DNA from: Halichondria panicea
Lineage: Eukaryota; Porifera; Demospongiae; Suberitida; Halichondriidae
Length of the DNA stretch: 64,000 bases
NCBI RefSeq assembly: GCF_963675165.1
Contig: NC_087392.1
Span: 2,743,001 to 2,807,000 of the forward strand
Direction of reading: 5' to 3'
In this document: piece after piece, positions 59,530 through 64,000 of the stretch
Layout of the letters: every line of letters starts with the position of its first letter
Numbering within the stretch: the stretch's first letter is position 1
The notes under the pieces: generated by a model
Databases searched by the model: none
What the model was told of the DNA's origin: nothing
The model's input: the letters and a program-made list of their open reading frames with translations, nothing else
Position numbers and translations under genes: made by a program

Positions 59530-60910
59530 ATGCCAAAAAACAAGGGTAAGCTTAGGATTAGTACTTTAGTTGAGCACTTTCTTGTGTACACCATGGATCT
59601 AATGTGCTGTAACTTCCCTTACTCCGATCCCAGGAAAGGGAGGTAAGAATCGCCGTAGAGGCAAGAATGAGAATGAAAAGGAGAAGAGAGAGCTGATTTT
59701 CAAGGAGGATGGGCAGGAGTACGCTCAGGTCATCAAAATGTTGGGGAATGGTAGACTAGAAGCACACTGCTTCGATGGTACTCAGAGACTGTGTCACATC
59801 AGAGGAAAATTGCGGAAGAAGGTGAAGGAAAAGTAGTTGAGATTCGTTCATTATGTTGTGTTCTTGTCACGGAAATGTTGATCCCAACAATATATAAGCC
59901 CTAATTCGAACCAACTACTGAAATAATAATGGCCCAACCCACATTAAATGGAATTTTGGGCCCGGCCCCCTGACATTTTTTTGGTAACAAAAGTATCTAT
60001 TTCGACTAACAAGGTGAACAGGTAGCACCATTAATTTTCTTTAGGGTAACTATTGGGGAATTTGTTGGGGAGAGTAAACTTAGAGTCAAACATTGTGGGA
60101 ATAATTTTCGTTGTGAAACGTGTTTGTGTCCCTGTTGCACACATCAGTACTGTAGTGGTGTAAAAAGTGAAGAAACAAACTTTTAATGTTATACTCCTCT
60201 ACAGGTGTGGATTAACCAGGGAGACATTGTCCTGATAGGGCTGAGAGACTACCAAGATGCAAAGGCTGACGTTATCCTCCGATACAATCCTGATGAAGCC
60301 AGGAACCTCAAAGCATATGGAGAGCTACCAGAAACTGGTGAGCTGGGTGGCAGTTGTTAGTCTACTTCTGGTAGGATCGTACTTATCTGGTAGAGGACAT
60401 TTGCTAATAATTAGTGGGAATCGTGAATCAGGACAAGTTTGAAGGAAGTGGTGAACTAGCTTCCACAATAATTTGCATTCCTTTGATAGGAAACTCGCAA
60501 TACTAACTATTAACTCTTTATCCCACCACCAGCTAAGCTGGCAGACCCTGGAGCATTTGAGCCTGATGATGAGGCTGATGTGGTGTTTGATGACATGGTG
60601 GATGATTATGACGATGAGGATGACGCCATTGATGCAGTGAGTTGTTACAGTAATTAGTTGCCTCCCGTATTTACTTACTTATATTTGTTTTGCTAATTAA
60701 AAGTGGAAGTGACCTAATAATTGAATAGTATACATGTTACTGTGGGCGCTATGTACAGAAAGGATAACTGTATCTCTTGAAGCACAAATAGAAAATGTGT
60801 GTGTAGGTGTTTCTTGAAGCACAGAATAGAAAATGTGTGAAGGTGTTTTTTGAATCACGGAATAGAAAATGTGTGTCAAGTTTAAGGTGTCTCTTCCTCT
60901 GTAGATATGA
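59530..60910 (+). CDS. EIF1AX: Translation initiation factor eIF1A
   Basis: Five exons (59530-59545, 59634-59821, 60205-60337, 60533-60636, 60905-60910) give about 148 residues (human 144). eIF1A binds the 40S A site and supports scanning and start-codon choice. The N-terminal basic tail ([19 protein letters not shown]), the OB fold ([42 protein letters not shown]) and the acidic tail ending DDAIDAI are all present. The last exon would hold only one sense codon (ATA) plus the stop, after a clean TGTAG acceptor. Without it the frame reads past GATGCA into the intron. It converges on ACAT2, whose stop lies 198 bp away. Confidence 0.96.
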
Positions 60911-61108
60911 AGTGGAGGGCCATGCAGGCACTAAGCAGCAGCACTCATCATGCACAGCATTCATTGCCTTCATAAACTCTTCTCAATCAAGCTTTAACTG
61001 TTGTACAATGTATGTTTGAAAATTTAATTTTACTGTTTGTAGTGTTGAAAAACCTGCTAAAAAAGTTTATATAAAAATTAGGTATTGGTATTAGAGATCG
61101 CACAGTGT

Positions 61109-62838
<1,730 letters not shown>

Positions 62839-63021
62839 AACTAGAATCTAGATCTAGTATCACTTTACAGCCCTTGCAATGAAGTTTGAAAAATGGGCTT
62901 TACAGGTAGGTGATATGAATTTTCTTCACTGGAATCATCAGATGAGATGGGAGCTGAAAGATGCACACATGGCCTGCAACAGTTTGATCACACCATGCAG
63001 AATGATCGAACCGGGAGGGTT

Positions 63022-63078
63022 CACTAAGTGGGCTCTAAATAAGACATAGTCATAGGTCTAATTAGAGCCCACTTAAGT
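63022..63078. repeat. Small inverted repeat upstream of the NDUFB4-like gene
   Basis: Arms 63022-63037 and 63063-63078 share AGTGGGCTCTA and its complement, with one or two mismatches. It ends just before the acceptor of the first coding exon. Confidence 0.55.
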
Positions 63079-63107
63079 ACTTAGCTGAACCTGAAGTTGG
63101 GAGATTG

Positions 63108-63555
63108 ATGGCAGCCAACCAGTATCCTAAGCTAGTTAAACGTCCAGCAAAGCCACCAGAACAATGGGGAAGAATTGATGTAAATTTTAGTTGACCTACT
63201 AAAGTAATCTAGCCCTATTTATAAATGTCAGAATTGTATTGCTCGTTTCGTAATTGTTGCACTCTACACTAATGCCCCTTTTCAACCTGTGAATGAGGTT
63301 AGGGTAGCTATATCATTTTGGTAGACATTAAAGGATTATCACAAGTCTACAATTTCTTTCCAGCGTTCTCAAGCCATTGAGAGATGGGGGAGCATGCGTG
63401 AGACTACGAACAAGCACTTCAAACTGACTCCCAAAACATCAGCCTATGGTATTCTGTGGGCTGGACTGGTCCCGTTGGCACTCCTTGCTCTTATCAAATG
63501 GGACACAAGACGCAGAGATATAAAGAAAGGTGTAAAGCCAAGAGAACATTTCTGA
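63108..63555 (+). CDS. NDUFB4: NDUFB4-like complex I accessory subunit
   Basis: Two exons (63108-63179, 63364-63555) give about 87 residues. NDUFB4 is a single-pass subunit of the membrane arm of mitochondrial complex I. The second exon matches the family's end: ERWGSMRETTNKHFKLTPKT, a hydrophobic membrane segment (ILWAGLVPLALLALIKW), then a basic tail DTRRRDIKKG. The first exon (MAANQYPKL, KPPEQWG) resembles the family start only loosely. Human NDUFB4 is 129 residues, so a middle exon may be missing from my model or truly absent. A possible 5' leader exon starts near 62879 and would share a divergent promoter with ACAT2. Confidence 0.65.
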
Positions 63556-63757
63556 ACATCATTGTAACTGTCAGTGTAGCTATTTCATTAATTTTATAAT
63601 AAGTATGAGTGGATGTATCGAAGCCAGCACTTAGCCTAAGTCTAGGCACACCGTAAAAATATAATTATATCAATGTGATTATATTTCTGTTAAAAACAAA
63701 AATTGCTATAGCTAAAGAAATTTATTCAGGGATCGTACAGTTATCAATAATTTATCT

Positions 63758-63901
63758 TCATTTCCTTGAGAATGTTGTGTCGTTTGACATAGAGCGTCTA
63801 ACTAAACTCCTCAAGCTCTGTTCAAACTGCTCCGTGGAGTCTCCTCCCCTCTCACTCACACTCATCTTTTCCAACTCCACCTGCAGCAACTTCAGTTCAT
63901 C
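63758..63901 (-). CDS. Last exon of an unidentified coiled-coil protein (partial)
   Basis: After a T-rich acceptor ending at 63902 (complement CAG) comes an open 48-codon exon ending in TGA at 63760-63758. It starts DELKLLQVELEKMSVSERGG and ends NDTTFSRK. Heptad-like Leu spacing suggests a coiled-coil end. The rest of the gene lies beyond base 64000, so no family is proposed. Confidence 0.55.
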   Translation of the reverse strand, partial: DELKLLQVELEKMSVSERGGDSTEQFEQSLRSLVRRSMSNDTTFSRK

Positions 63902-64000
63902 CTGTAATTTTTTTTAATGATAGCTTGAAGAAAGATACAAATTGCTCCTGGTAATATAAAACATTTCCGTAGTGTGTTTTGCGACAAGGATTACACTAAT

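Overview
This is nuclear DNA of an animal, most likely a demosponge or another early-branching, gene-dense metazoan. Genes have many short GT-AG introns and no operons or ribosome-binding sites. Gene content is metazoan: a LATS kinase with UBA domain and PPPY motif, TRAF-family adaptors, a sacsin-like giant protein, BLOC1S3, NUP43 and complex I assembly factors. Many genes sit head-to-head or tail-to-tail with 70-500 bp between them. The DNA is AT-rich and littered with short inverted-repeat elements. The phylum is inferred from style and protein divergence, not demonstrated.

Layout: 1-4018 is mostly non-coding with a coding-type minisatellite (about 770-1300). 4019-18171 (-) is a sacsin-like gene with a 12.8 kb exon. 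19787-23528 (+) CSTF2 converges on MEAF6 (25435-23651, -), which shares a short divergent promoter with NDUFAF4 (25601-28346, +). Then come LATS (32444-29201, -), a MATCAP-type tyrosine carboxypeptidase (34080-32814, -) head-to-head with EEF1AKMT1 (34180-35103, +), and NUP43 (38906-35172, -) head-to-head with XPO4 (39055-55936, +).

XPO4 has 17 exons and hosts two other genes in its introns: an antisense POT/SLC15-family transporter (49727-47269) and a sense, intronless TRAF-like gene (53067-54407). Just downstream lies a second intronless TRAF-like gene (56338-57519) whose MATH domain is replaced by a C-terminal A20-type zinc finger. The right end holds BLOC1S3-like (59069-57776, -), eIF1A (59530-60910, +), cytosolic acetyl-CoA acetyltransferase ACAT2 (62838-61109, -), an NDUFB4-like gene (63108-63555, +) and the last exon of an unidentified coiled-coil gene (63901-63758, -).

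Most genes are housekeeping: mRNA 3' processing, chromatin acetylation, complex I, translation, nuclear transport and sterol/ketone metabolism. Functional clustering is not evident apart from the TRAF pair. Exon borders were read by eye from splice signals, conserved reading phase and remembered family sequences. Every multi-exon model below keeps an open frame across all its junctions, but none was tested against transcripts.
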